A stretch of DNA of 64,000 nt from a virus. The translations under genes were made by a program, and so were the position numbers. Each line of letters opens with the position of its first letter. Position 1 is the first letter of the stretch. Where the stretch lies: positions 95,289 through 159,288 of IMG/VR virus record IMGVR_UViG_3300047170_000049; one strand, written 5' to 3'. This document shows, piece after piece, positions 1-7,447 of this stretch. Under the pieces are notes generated by a model. That model was not told the DNA's origin. It worked only from the letters and a program-made list of their open reading frames with translations, and did no database searches.

Positions 1-484
1 ACCCCTTATAGGATGACTTAGTGAACACCTTGGCACGGTTAAGAGCAAGGTGGAGATACTTGTTGATGATTTCTTCACGGGCAACTTTAATCTTCTCGTA
101 TAGGGCATGGAGGCGCTTATGTGGCCTTGTAACGTTCTGCACGGCAAATAATACGAACTTGTAATTAATTGGAACAGCGTACATCAATTGAGGCTTACGT
201 TTAGAAATTGCTTCGCCAACAGTCGCCGTAAAGGTATCCTCACGGCCACGAAAGTAAGCGCGAGCCATCTTGATACCACCTTTAGTGTGGTTAATCTTCT
301 CTATGAACTTATCATAAACACGTTTACCATCGGCGGTGGTCTTAAGCTTCTTTGAGAACGCTATCTCCAATCCATTGAGCTTAACGAACATAGCTTCAGT
401 ATCCGTATCTGGAAGCTTCTTCAATTCTGCATTAAGCTCTTTTATGTAAATATGCACGACGTTGCTAGAGTCTTTGTCTTCCAT
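1..484 (-). CDS. Sigma-70-family-like protein, N-terminal part (cut by window edge)
   Basis: About 161 residues are visible and the gene runs off the left edge. Near the N-terminus VVHIYIKELN resembles sigma region 1.2 (the YxREM-type motif). At the visible end AREEIINKYLHLALNRAKVF resembles region 2.1, the core-RNA-polymerase binding helix of primary-type sigma factors. About 120 residues lie between them, as with the non-conserved region of RpoD-like proteins. A phage sigma would redirect host RNA polymerase. The ATG overlaps the stop of the downstream-numbered helicase gene (TAATG), so the two are translationally coupled. The regions 2.4 and 4 that would decide promoter specificity are outside the window. 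The family call is inferred from short motifs. Confidence 0.5.
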   Translation of the reverse strand, partial: MEDKDSSNVVHIYIKELNAELKKLPDTDTEAMFVKLNGLEIAFSKKLKTTADGKRVYDKFIEKINHTKGGIKMARAYFRGREDTFTATVGEAISKRKPQLMYAVPINYKFVLFAVQNVTRPHKRLHALYEKIKVAREEIINKYLHLALNRAKVFTKSSYKG

Positions 485-1947
485 TACGATAGCCTTTGTT
501 GTTTCGTAGATGCGATTTCTAAAAATTGAACTTCGCCAACATCTTGGTAATACCCAATTCTAATATTGGCATGACGATAGAGTAGGGGCACATTGATAAT
601 ACGGAAATCTATAATCTTACAATCCTTCTTGCCTGATGCAGGGTCAAGACGGGTGGAACGGCCAATGGCACCTTGTTTGACCTTAGTGCCTGCCTTGTTA
701 GCCTTCCACGAAATCGTTAATTGCAGTGGTTTAAAATTAGTTCCAGTGGACACCGCTGAAGTCCCAACCACGCACATAATCTTACCTTCGTTAAAGTCCT
801 TAACTATTTGGTGGATTTCTTTATCCCCACCATGGGCGAAAGTGTAGGGCACTTTCATATGTGGGCCTAAGAGTCTTTCTTGCTCATATTCGTCAATCAG
901 TATTAACGTAGGCTTGCCATTGTTCACGGCTTGCGCTGCACACTGAGCCACCAAACGAATGACGGCGGGGTTCTTATAGAGATGCTCTTGGTTAGCTTTT
1001 AATACGTTAGTGCCAGTGTACTTACTGGGAGATTCAACGTCAAAAATTAAGGTCGAGAGTTTGGCTAGGTAGCCCTCTTTAATACCATCTTGAATTGTTT
1101 TTTCATAAACCTTCTTACCAATGATTCCTTCTAGTAGAAGGTCTGTGCCATCGTTACGCTCCTGGGTGGCAGAGAGAAACCAACGGTAAGGACAGTGACC
1201 AAGCAAGTCCAATGAGAACTTAGCGAAAAGGTCAGCGCCTAGGGTGTGGGATTCGTCCGAAATGAATACTTGGTACTTTTTAAATTCTTCTATTAGGTCT
1301 TTATGCTCAACATTTGCCAAAGACTTACCGATACAGATTAAGAAATGCTTGCCTACTTCTTTTTTGCCATCACCATATAAGCCAACGTATTTCTTGCCAA
1401 ACGCTTTGAGGGTATCGTCGTAGATTTGACGGGCAATGGAAGCTGATGGGGTTACAATTACCGTGGGTAAACCCACTCGTTTTAGTAGGAGGGTTACAAT
1501 GTAGCTCTTACCTAATCCCGTTGCCAGTTCAGCATGGGAATGAGGGTTGTTTACAAAGTGCTCTACAGTAACTTCTTGATAGTCATATGGGGTTAACGTG
1601 GGGGCAATGTTCCAAGGTAAATCTTTAAAATCAGGATATTCAACTTGGTTAGTGATTGATGTAGAAAATCTTTGACGTAAGTCATCAGCTACTCCAGATA
1701 GGGTGTAGAACCCTTTACCGTCCGTATGTAAAAGGGTTGACACCAATTGGTCTTCTAATTCTTTAATCTTCCTATTGACGTAATCCGTTCCATAGCGTTG
1801 CGCCAAATAGAAATTTTTCTTTAGGTTCTTAATTTGATAAGCAATACTGGAATTCTTGTAAGATAAATACTTCTGTAGGCCCTTAAGCTCTGACTCATTT
1901 GGGTCGATAATTCTTAACTTAGTAGGCGATTCCAGTATGAATTGCAT
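484..1947 (-). CDS. uvsW: UvsW-like superfamily 2 DNA helicase
   Basis: 487 aa. Superfamily 2 motifs occur in order: Walker A ATGLGKS at about 142-148, motif II DESH at 231-234, motif III SAT followed by QERNDG, a motif V-like GTSAVSTGTNF, and motif VI QGAIGRSTR. The DESH box, length and phage context match T4 UvsW, which remodels branched DNA, drives branch migration and helps the switch to recombination-dependent replication. About 110 residues precede the helicase core, the usual place for the UvsW substrate-binding domain. UvsX, gp46-like and gp41-like partners lie on the plus strand. A general type I restriction-like helicase is the alternative, but no restriction partner is present. Confidence 0.85.
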   Translation of the reverse strand: MQFILESPTKLRIIDPNESELKGLQKYLSYKNSSIAYQIKNLKKNFYLAQRYGTDYVNRKIKELEDQLVSTLLHTDGKGFYTLSGVADDLRQRFSTSITNQVEYPDFKDLPWNIAPTLTPYDYQEVTVEHFVNNPHSHAELATGLGKSYIVTLLLKRVGLPTVIVTPSASIARQIYDDTLKAFGKKYVGLYGDGKKEVGKHFLICIGKSLANVEHKDLIEEFKKYQVFISDESHTLGADLFAKFSLDLLGHCPYRWFLSATQERNDGTDLLLEGIIGKKVYEKTIQDGIKEGYLAKLSTLIFDVESPSKYTGTNVLKANQEHLYKNPAVIRLVAQCAAQAVNNGKPTLILIDEYEQERLLGPHMKVPYTFAHGGDKEIHQIVKDFNEGKIMCVVGTSAVSTGTNFKPLQLTISWKANKAGTKVKQGAIGRSTRLDPASGKKDCKIIDFRIINVPLLYRHANIRIGYYQDVGEVQFLEIASTKQQRLS

Positions 1948-2372
1948 TAGATAGTCTTCTCACGAACTTGACGGAGTTTAAGACGTAAGGGTGAGTTTTC
2001 ATCAACCACTTGTTCTAATACCGTTTTAAGCTGGTCATAGTTCTGGGCTGCACCAGGAATGATAACTGAGGGCTTGCCGTCAATTAAGATAATGGTGCGT
2101 GGAATTGAGTCGATACGAAACGCTGCCGTGAATGCAGGGTTCTTGTCGATGTCGAGCTTGTAGAATTTAATTTGAGTAAATTCTTTTTCAGCTTGCTCAA
2201 CTAAGGGTGAGAATGCCTTACAGGGTCCACACCATTCAGCGTAGGCATCAATAAAGATAATACCCTTTGAGCCAACCAACTTAGCTTTAACATCTGCTTC
2301 ATTAAGTTGTTCTACTGCAAAGGCATTGACGCCCAGAAGTAGCATTGTTGCTAATACGAGTTTCTTAAACAT
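1947..2372 (-). CDS. Exported thioredoxin-like protein
   Basis: 141 aa. Residues 1-19 form a Sec signal (KK then a hydrophobic stretch, ending AFA). The active site WCGPC is at 47-51 in the thioredoxin context AEWCGPC, and a cis-proline-like IPRT follows near 93. The predicted site of action is the periplasm, where it would reduce or exchange disulfides; cytoplasmic phage thioredoxins such as T4 nrdC lack a signal. It shares one base with the helicase gene and overlaps the 180-aa gene upstream by 8 nt, so it belongs to the minus-strand operon. It may help fold or reduce exported phage proteins; several have cysteines. Confidence 0.85.
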   Translation of the reverse strand: MFKKLVLATMLLLGVNAFAVEQLNEADVKAKLVGSKGIIFIDAYAEWCGPCKAFSPLVEQAEKEFTQIKFYKLDIDKNPAFTAAFRIDSIPRTIILIDGKPSVIIPGAAQNYDQLKTVLEQVVDENSPLRLKLRQVREKTI

Positions 2373-2907
2373 TTTGTTCTCCTTTGGCTACTTGAGCCAT
2401 CAATTCCTGAGCTTTTTCTAAGGAAGCTCCAGTAAAAATAGTTCCTACAATTGGTTGACGATAAAATATTAATGTTTCCGTCTTTTCTTTGTCATTCACC
2501 ACACGCTTAATCCAGCTTGAATCTAATACGGCGAATTTTTTGTAGCCATTGTCATCGGATAGTTCCACGATGTGGGTAGGATTCATGAAATCCATTAATG
2601 CCTGAACAACAAGCTCTTCGATATATTCTTGAACCGTAGTGCCAAGTTTAGCTAGGTCAACATGCCGTGCATTGTACTCTACTTCTTTCTTATCTAAATG
2701 AATGGATTGTTGTCTCAAAATAGAACCTGCACGCTTGTAATACGAAATATCACTCAACTCATTATCAAACGATGCGGGGCTTGCGCTTATGTGCATATTA
2801 TAATCGACGAAAGCGTCACTAGTTGGCTTAATTTCAAACTCAGGTAGCTCCGATACCACATCGACAGGTACGGGAAAGGTCGTAGAATCAATTACTTTTG
2901 CGCTCAT
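2365..2907 (-). CDS. Hypothetical protein, 180 aa
   Basis: Not recognised. The protein is acidic near the N-terminus and carries a predicted helical stretch around residues 85-105 (VQEYIEELVVQALMDFM). No signal peptide, cysteine motif or nucleotide-binding loop is visible. It overlaps genes on both sides (8 nt with the thioredoxin gene, 20 nt with the 84-aa gene), which supports it as a real member of the minus-strand operon. Confidence 0.65.
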   Translation of the reverse strand: MSAKVIDSTTFPVPVDVVSELPEFEIKPTSDAFVDYNMHISASPASFDNELSDISYYKRAGSILRQQSIHLDKKEVEYNARHVDLAKLGTTVQEYIEELVVQALMDFMNPTHIVELSDDNGYKKFAVLDSSWIKRVVNDKEKTETLIFYRQPIVGTIFTGASLEKAQELMAQVAKGEQNV

Positions 2908-3142
2908 TTGACATACTCACTTCTGTAGAAAAGGTTAAAGTTTTTAAAAAATAATCGGCTGCTTTATTACTCAATTCATGAATGTCTAAGTCAACAGCAC
3001 TGAGGGCACGTTTCACGTCTTCTGGGAATTTATCTTGGAAAGCCATTGCTATGTTAGCTTGCCAAACCATTCTATATTCTGGGTCTGATAACATTGCTTT
3101 AGAGATGGTATCAATTGCTTCTGCTATCTTACTATCGTTCAT
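2888..3142 (-). CDS. Hypothetical protein, 84 aa
   Basis: Not recognised. It is a small, mainly helical protein (AEAIDTISKAML at 6-17, VKRALSAVDLDIHEL in the middle). Its ATG overlaps the stop of the PD-(D/E)XK-like gene by 4 nt and its end overlaps the next gene by 20 nt. This tight coupling, rather than any family match, is the support for the call. Confidence 0.6.
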   Translation of the reverse strand: MNDSKIAEAIDTISKAMLSDPEYRMVWQANIAMAFQDKFPEDVKRALSAVDLDIHELSNKAADYFLKTLTFSTEVSMSNERKSN

Positions 3143-3654
3143 TTAACTAATACCGCATGTTTTTTAAGAACAGTAATTGGAATGGCATAACCATCAGTCC
3201 AATAGCCTTCGTTAGGAATGGACTTGATTGGAGGGTTGTGCTTCTCAACATAAGCTTTAACCGTATTAATTAATACGGCATTTTCAAACATATAATAATT
3301 ACCCGTAATAGCCGACATGAAAACATAAAGGTCAGTCTTAACTGGGTAAGAGTCGGCTTTCCAAGGCCCACCCCAAGTCTTTGTACGATTATTGCTATAC
3401 ACTTCTACAAATAAATTTGGGGAAGTCTTATCTTCTTTGGAGTAAGACCCACCTTCGACGTATTTATAATCCTCACCTTTAACTTCAACAAGTTTTGTGC
3501 CGATACCAGGCAAAGTGATTTTAAAGTCGGGTCGTGAGTGCCAGTTTTCATCTAACTTATTTAAGTTAATCGCATTAGGGAATGCCGCCTGAAACATAGC
3601 TTCAGCGCGGTCACCAACTTTTTGCTGTGCTTTAAAACCGTAAGTATCTACCAT
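3139..3654 (-). CDS. PD-(D/E)XK nuclease-like protein
   Basis: 171 aa. The arrangement RPDFKI (D at about 45) followed after some ten residues by KLVEVKG fits the PD-(D/E)XK nuclease core (D, then ExK). An early EAMFQAAFP helix could supply the acidic residue of motif I. The protein is likely a structure- or site-specific nuclease or a restriction-fold relative acting on DNA. No helix-turn-helix or other specificity domain is visible. It sits in the same operon as the UvsW-like helicase. The fold assignment rests on one motif and spacing, so a non-catalytic relative is possible. Confidence 0.5.
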   Translation of the reverse strand: MVDTYGFKAQQKVGDRAEAMFQAAFPNAINLNKLDENWHSRPDFKITLPGIGTKLVEVKGEDYKYVEGGSYSKEDKTSPNLFVEVYSNNRTKTWGGPWKADSYPVKTDLYVFMSAITGNYYMFENAVLINTVKAYVEKHNPPIKSIPNEGYWTDGYAIPITVLKKHAVLVK

Positions 3655-3896
3655 GAGAAAGATTTAACTCTGTTAAGAAGTTGTGTGACTTGCTTTAGAG
3701 ACCATGAATTAGTTGGAGTAGAGCCGCTATTTGCACACTCAGCTAAATTCTTAAAGTGGGCGATAACGAATTGACGGTATTTATACAAGTCATCACTGAT
3801 GACGTTTATAATATCTTGCTTCCCATCTACTTCACGTTTGAGCCAATACACTTGGCTACGCAATTCTTTAAGTTGTTGGTCTTTATTTTTTTTCAT
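3648..3896 (-). CDS. Hypothetical coiled-coil protein, 82 aa
   Basis: Not recognised. The N-terminal 35 residues are strongly charged and look coiled-coil (QQLKELRSQVYWLKREVDGK). This is the first gene behind the GTGATATA-type promoter at 3911-3924; AGGAG sits a short distance before the ATG. It heads the minus-strand operon that runs to the left edge. Confidence 0.55.
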   Translation of the reverse strand: MKKNKDQQLKELRSQVYWLKREVDGKQDIINVISDDLYKYRQFVIAHFKNLAECANSGSTPTNSWSLKQVTQLLNRVKSFSW

Positions 3897-3910
3897 GCCA
3901 ATACTCCTAA

Positions 3911-3924
3911 TGTCTATATATCAC
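3911..3924 (-). promoter_or_regulatory. Putative promoter, GTGATATA class
   Basis: On the minus strand the site reads GTGATATATAGACA, an extended -10 (TGNTATA-like) preceded by AGGGAAATAA. The same GTGATATA word precedes other genes at 5120, 11855, 15540, 41211 and, on the minus strand, 50648. It lies about 15-30 nt before the first gene of the minus-strand operon. No convincing -35 box is shared, so it may be a sigma-70 extended -10 promoter. Confidence 0.5.
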
Positions 3925-3950
3925 TTATTTCCCTAAAATGCGTAATTTAA

Positions 3951-5030
3951 TTAAGCACTTGCAAGAACTTTATTTTTTACAAGGAATTCAACTACTTGCT
4001 CAGATGTCATTGGTTGGATAGGGATGGACTTGATATTGTCTGCAGACCAATGAATCATATCGCCCTTACTGACTAAAAATGCGACAGGACCTTTAGTACC
4101 TGACACATATTTAGACACGGGAATAAACCCATGAGTTATCGCAAAGCCAAATTGACCATCAATTACGCAGGGATGGGTGTCGCCCATATTGGTGCAATCA
4201 ATGGCGTGAACAGGTGGTGGAGATGAAGGTAGGTTAAATTGCTTAACAAATTCTTTGATGTTGATTTTATCATCAGGTTGTTCCATGAGGAAAGAACGTA
4301 ATAAGGCTACAGAGCGTTCTGATAATTCAATACCGTTATCGAACTTAGCGTACATATCTTTTACACGACGAGTATTCTCTTCAGATAGCTTCATAGTTAG
4401 TAGGAGTTTAAACACAGCCCTCAACTTCTCGGCCTCGGACTCTTTTGTATGTACGGATACTAGTTCCTGGTTTGCTGGTTTGCTAATTTTCTTATTTGTT
4501 GATTTGCTAGTTTGCTTATTAGCTGCGTCCGTCATACGGTCCGAGATAGGGTCCGCGATACGGTCCGAGCTTAAAAACTTATGGATTCTAGCTAGTTGCC
4601 CGTTCTTGTCAGAATCACCTAAAAGTTCGAGGATTGCGGCGTCTTTAACTTCCCAAACTATGACATTATGACCCTTCTTATTTTTGACAATTTCAAACTC
4701 TTGGAACAAACCCAATCGCACGCAATAACTTACAAACTCAGACCAGTCATCGTTCGCTAAACCAACACCTGGATTCCAATTCTTATCATCTTTAAGAGCT
4801 TGCCTGAATTGGTCACGGTGCAAAAGAAAGTAATGCGCACCTTGGTTTAGGATACAATTAGTAAGTGTGATAGCTCTTTTGACATTCAACGTGTCTTGGA
4901 TGTGGTCTTGGTAGCCAGTTCTTAAAAACAGTTCTTTTGGAAGCTTTGGTCTTTCAGGAAGTAATAACGGGGATTGCAGTATTAGTAATTCTTGACGGGC
5001 GTTTTGGATTCGTTCTGATAAAAATGACAT
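3951..5030 (-). CDS. Hypothetical protein with low-complexity linker, 359 aa
   Basis: Not recognised. Residues 1-130 look globular and helical and could be a winged-helix type domain. Residues about 155-190 form a Ser/Asn/Lys/Asp-rich linker encoded by imperfect short repeats (SDRIADPISDRMTD and ANKQTSKSTNKKISK). A second globular part follows, with conserved-looking cysteine-containing IDCTNMGDTHPCVIDG near 280. It is a single-gene unit between two promoter-bearing gaps at the boundary between divergent operons, a frequent position for regulators or replication initiators, but no function can be assigned. Confidence 0.65.
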   Translation of the reverse strand: MSFLSERIQNARQELLILQSPLLLPERPKLPKELFLRTGYQDHIQDTLNVKRAITLTNCILNQGAHYFLLHRDQFRQALKDDKNWNPGVGLANDDWSEFVSYCVRLGLFQEFEIVKNKKGHNVIVWEVKDAAILELLGDSDKNGQLARIHKFLSSDRIADPISDRMTDAANKQTSKSTNKKISKPANQELVSVHTKESEAEKLRAVFKLLLTMKLSEENTRRVKDMYAKFDNGIELSERSVALLRSFLMEQPDDKINIKEFVKQFNLPSSPPPVHAIDCTNMGDTHPCVIDGQFGFAITHGFIPVSKYVSGTKGPVAFLVSKGDMIHWSADNIKSIPIQPMTSEQVVEFLVKNKVLASA

Positions 5031-5060
5031 TCAACTAACTCCTTCTTGTGTATTACCAAA

Positions 5061-5072
5061 TCCTATACCACA
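5061..5072 (-). promoter_or_regulatory. Putative extended -10 promoter
   Basis: The minus strand reads TGTGGTATAGGA about 30 nt before the 359-aa gene. It resembles the GTGATATA sites but with GG for GA. It lies back to back with the plus-strand promoter of the chaperonin gene, making 5031-5175 a divergent control region. Confidence 0.4.
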
Positions 5073-5119
5073 ATTAAGTTAACTATTTTGATTATTTTTT
5101 TAAGTTTTGTAGATAAAAG

Positions 5120-5129
5120 GTGATATAAC
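5120..5129 (+). promoter_or_regulatory. Putative promoter of the chaperonin gene
   Basis: GTGATATAAC matches the recurrent GTGATATA extended -10 element, with an AT-rich tract (TTTTTTAAGTTTTG) upstream. It is followed about 45 nt later by the ATG, with AGGAG at 5162-5166. It is the only promoter seen before the long plus-strand run that starts with the GroEL-like gene. Confidence 0.5.
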
Positions 5130-5175
5130 AGAACTAGACGGTATCCCTTTTAAATTTACTTAGGAGTTATCTAGC

Positions 5176-6990
5176 ATGTATAAACAACACGTCAAGGCTA
5201 AAACAGCCGCAAAATCCATTACTTATGAAGGCTCACAACTCAAACACATCGTTCTAGACACTCTGCAAAGAGCTAGTAAGTTGGTTGGTTCAACACTTGG
5301 ACCAAATGGAAAACTCGTATTAATTGAAAGACAAGAAGACATGCCACCTTTCGTTACGAAAGATGGTATTACCGTTTTCAACTCCATGGCCTTCACTAAT
5401 TCGACGGCCCAGGCCGTATTAGAAGCGGCACGCGATAGTAGTAGTAAAACGAATGTAGAGGCAGGAGATGGAACCACTACAGCTACTATCCTTGCCGCTG
5501 GCCTGATAAAACATGGTTTTGACTTCCTAGGGCAGAATCCTAGGCTTTCAACCCAGAAAGTAATGCGTGAGCTTGAGCAAGCCTACGAAGAGCTTATAGT
5601 GCCCTTCGTGCGCGATAATGCACTTAAGATTACTAACGAGAACTCACAAGACCTTTTAAAGAAGGTAGCCCTTATCTCAACCAATAATGACGCTGATATG
5701 GCCAAGGCCGTGACCGATTGCTTCGCACAAGTAGGCCACAACGGTAACGTGACTATTGTTGAAGCTACTGGTTCTGGAGGCTTTGAAGTTGAGAAGATTG
5801 AAGGCTTACCTATCGCCCGTGGGTTTGAAGACTCATGCGGTCGTTTCGTAGAAGAATTCATTAATGACCGTGGGCATTATCGAACGATGTTGGATAAACC
5901 TAAGTTCATTCTTTACAATGGTCGCTTAAATGACATAACTCCTTTAATTCCCGTATTAGATAAGATTGGTCAAGCAGCTTACCCTGTAGATGAAACTGGT
6001 CGTATTATCGTGGACGCTCAACGCTTTAATGAAAATATCGTATTAGTTGCACATGACTTTAGCGAACGCGTATTAGCCGTATTAGCTCAAAACTTCCGTA
6101 ACCCTGGAACTATTAATGTAGTTCCTCTAAAGACTCCAATGTCAATGCAGACTAATTCTCAGTCCCACTTCCTACAAGACGTGGCGGCTTTCGTAGGGGC
6201 TAAAGTGTTTGACCCACTCTCTAACCCTTTAGAGAATGCACAACTTGCAGACCTTGGCTTAGAGACAATGCACTCATTTGAATTCAACCGTTATAAGTCA
6301 ACCATCTTAGGTGACCCCGATGAGCTTCTAATCATTGCCCGTAGCGAAGAGCTTCAAATCCAATCTCAAAACGCAGCTTCTTCTATGGACAAGGAACTCT
6401 TCAATGAGCGTCAAGCCCTACTTACAGGTGGTATTGCCCGACTTAAAGTCATGGGCTCATCTGAAGCTGAACTTAAAGAGAAGCGTCACCGTGTGGAAGA
6501 TGCAGTATGTGCAATCAAAGGTGCGCTTAAAGACGGTGTTCTCCCTGGATGTGCTAAGACCCTTATCTCTCTAAGACAACAAATCAAGGGTAGTGAATAT
6601 TCTCCAGCGGTTAAGTACATCATGCGTAACGCATTCATTGAACCCTTCTATAGAATCTTTGCTAATGCAGAAATTCCAACTGAAGAGGTCCATGAGATTT
6701 TTAATGACGTTATGAAAGACCAGCAATTCATGACCACCTACGATGCCCTCAATTCTAAAGTTGGAAATGCAATTGAACTAGGTATTATTGACTCAGCCTC
6801 AGCCGTATTATGCGCAATCAAAAATAGTCTATCGGTCGCTAAAATGTTAATGGGACTTAGCGGGATTGTGGTATTTAGTAGAGATATGGAAACTGAGATT
6901 GATAACGCCAAAACTCTCACCGCTGAAGAGCGTGCAATCCAAGAAGCAGTTGCTCAACGCGAAAAAGAAGATTACGAACCGAGGTCATAA
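5176..6990 (+). CDS. groEL: GroEL-like chaperonin (Hsp60)
   Basis: 604 aa, against about 548 for bacterial GroEL. Hallmarks are TLGPNGKLV at 40-48, FVTKDGITV at 59-67 and the ATP-site motif AGDGTTTATILA at about 97-108. The equatorial return includes GIARLKVMGSSEAELKEK followed by RVEDA, and GIID near the C-terminus. It should assemble an ATP-driven folding cage for phage, or host, proteins. The typical GGM-rich tail is replaced by a charged end (EKEDYEPRS). No GroES-like co-chaperonin is visible here, so it may use host GroES or work alone, as described for some giant Pseudomonas phage chaperonins. The next small gene starts on its last base. Confidence 0.9.
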   Translation: MYKQHVKAKTAAKSITYEGSQLKHIVLDTLQRASKLVGSTLGPNGKLVLIERQEDMPPFVTKDGITVFNSMAFTNSTAQAVLEAARDSSSKTNVEAGDGTTTATILAAGLIKHGFDFLGQNPRLSTQKVMRELEQAYEELIVPFVRDNALKITNENSQDLLKKVALISTNNDADMAKAVTDCFAQVGHNGNVTIVEATGSGGFEVEKIEGLPIARGFEDSCGRFVEEFINDRGHYRTMLDKPKFILYNGRLNDITPLIPVLDKIGQAAYPVDETGRIIVDAQRFNENIVLVAHDFSERVLAVLAQNFRNPGTINVVPLKTPMSMQTNSQSHFLQDVAAFVGAKVFDPLSNPLENAQLADLGLETMHSFEFNRYKSTILGDPDELLIIARSEELQIQSQNAASSMDKELFNERQALLTGGIARLKVMGSSEAELKEKRHRVEDAVCAIKGALKDGVLPGCAKTLISLRQQIKGSEYSPAVKYIMRNAFIEPFYRIFANAEIPTEEVHEIFNDVMKDQQFMTTYDALNSKVGNAIELGIIDSASAVLCAIKNSLSVAKMLMGLSGIVVFSRDMETEIDNAKTLTAEERAIQEAVAQREKEDYEPRS

Positions 6991-7166
6991 TGGACGATAC
7001 GTTTTTATTCTATTTAACCTTAATAAATTTGCAAGTGTGGCTCACTTATAAACCACACCTATCATTTAATGTTAATGGTGATTTTCATTGGATATTGCTA
7101 TCCGTGGGTTGGTTTGGCTTTGCAATTAGAAAGCCTTCACCCCTTAGAAAGGATATTCAGTGTTAG
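6990..7166 (+). CDS. Small membrane protein, 58 aa
   Basis: The ATG overlaps the chaperonin stop (TAATG). The product has two hydrophobic stretches (FLFYLTLINLQVWL at 5-18 and WILLSVGWFGFAI at about 35-47) joined by a short polar turn, and a basic C-terminus (RKPSPLRKD). This looks like a two-span inner-membrane protein. The function is unknown. The end overlaps the following zinc-ribbon gene by 7 nt, which supports real coding. Confidence 0.55.
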   Translation: MDDTFLFYLTLINLQVWLTYKPHLSFNVNGDFHWILLSVGWFGFAIRKPSPLRKDIQC

Positions 7167-7447
7167 TTCTCTATAAATGTAACTTGTGCGGTAATACGAC
7201 GAAGAAACTTTACAAGACTGGTCAACCACAGCCTGGTTTCTTAATTTGTCATTGCTCAGGCGTTCTCGAAAAAGCCCTGCCTAATGTTAATACGTCCAGT
7301 GTGGAAATCTACGATAACGGTCTTATGGCTAAGAAAGTCGAACTTCGTAAAGATGCCGCTGAACGTATGAAAGAACGTGGCGACATTCACATCAAAACTA
7401 TGGATGAAAGAGAAACGGTAATAAAAAAACATGATACTCAAGATTAA
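7160..7447 (+). CDS. Zinc-ribbon protein, 95 aa
   Basis: It starts with GTG, with AAAGGA upstream. A CxxC (CNLCG at 7-11) and a CHC (ICHCSG near 30) frame a short zinc ribbon. LEKALPNVNT follows, a layout common in small conserved phage zinc proteins. The rest is charged and helical (KDAAERMKERGD). The C-terminus overlaps the gp46-like gene by 17 nt, suggesting coupling with the recombination module. The function is unknown. Confidence 0.65.
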   Translation: MLVLYKCNLCGNTTKKLYKTGQPQPGFLICHCSGVLEKALPNVNTSSVEIYDNGLMAKKVELRKDAAERMKERGDIHIKTMDERETVIKKHDTQD

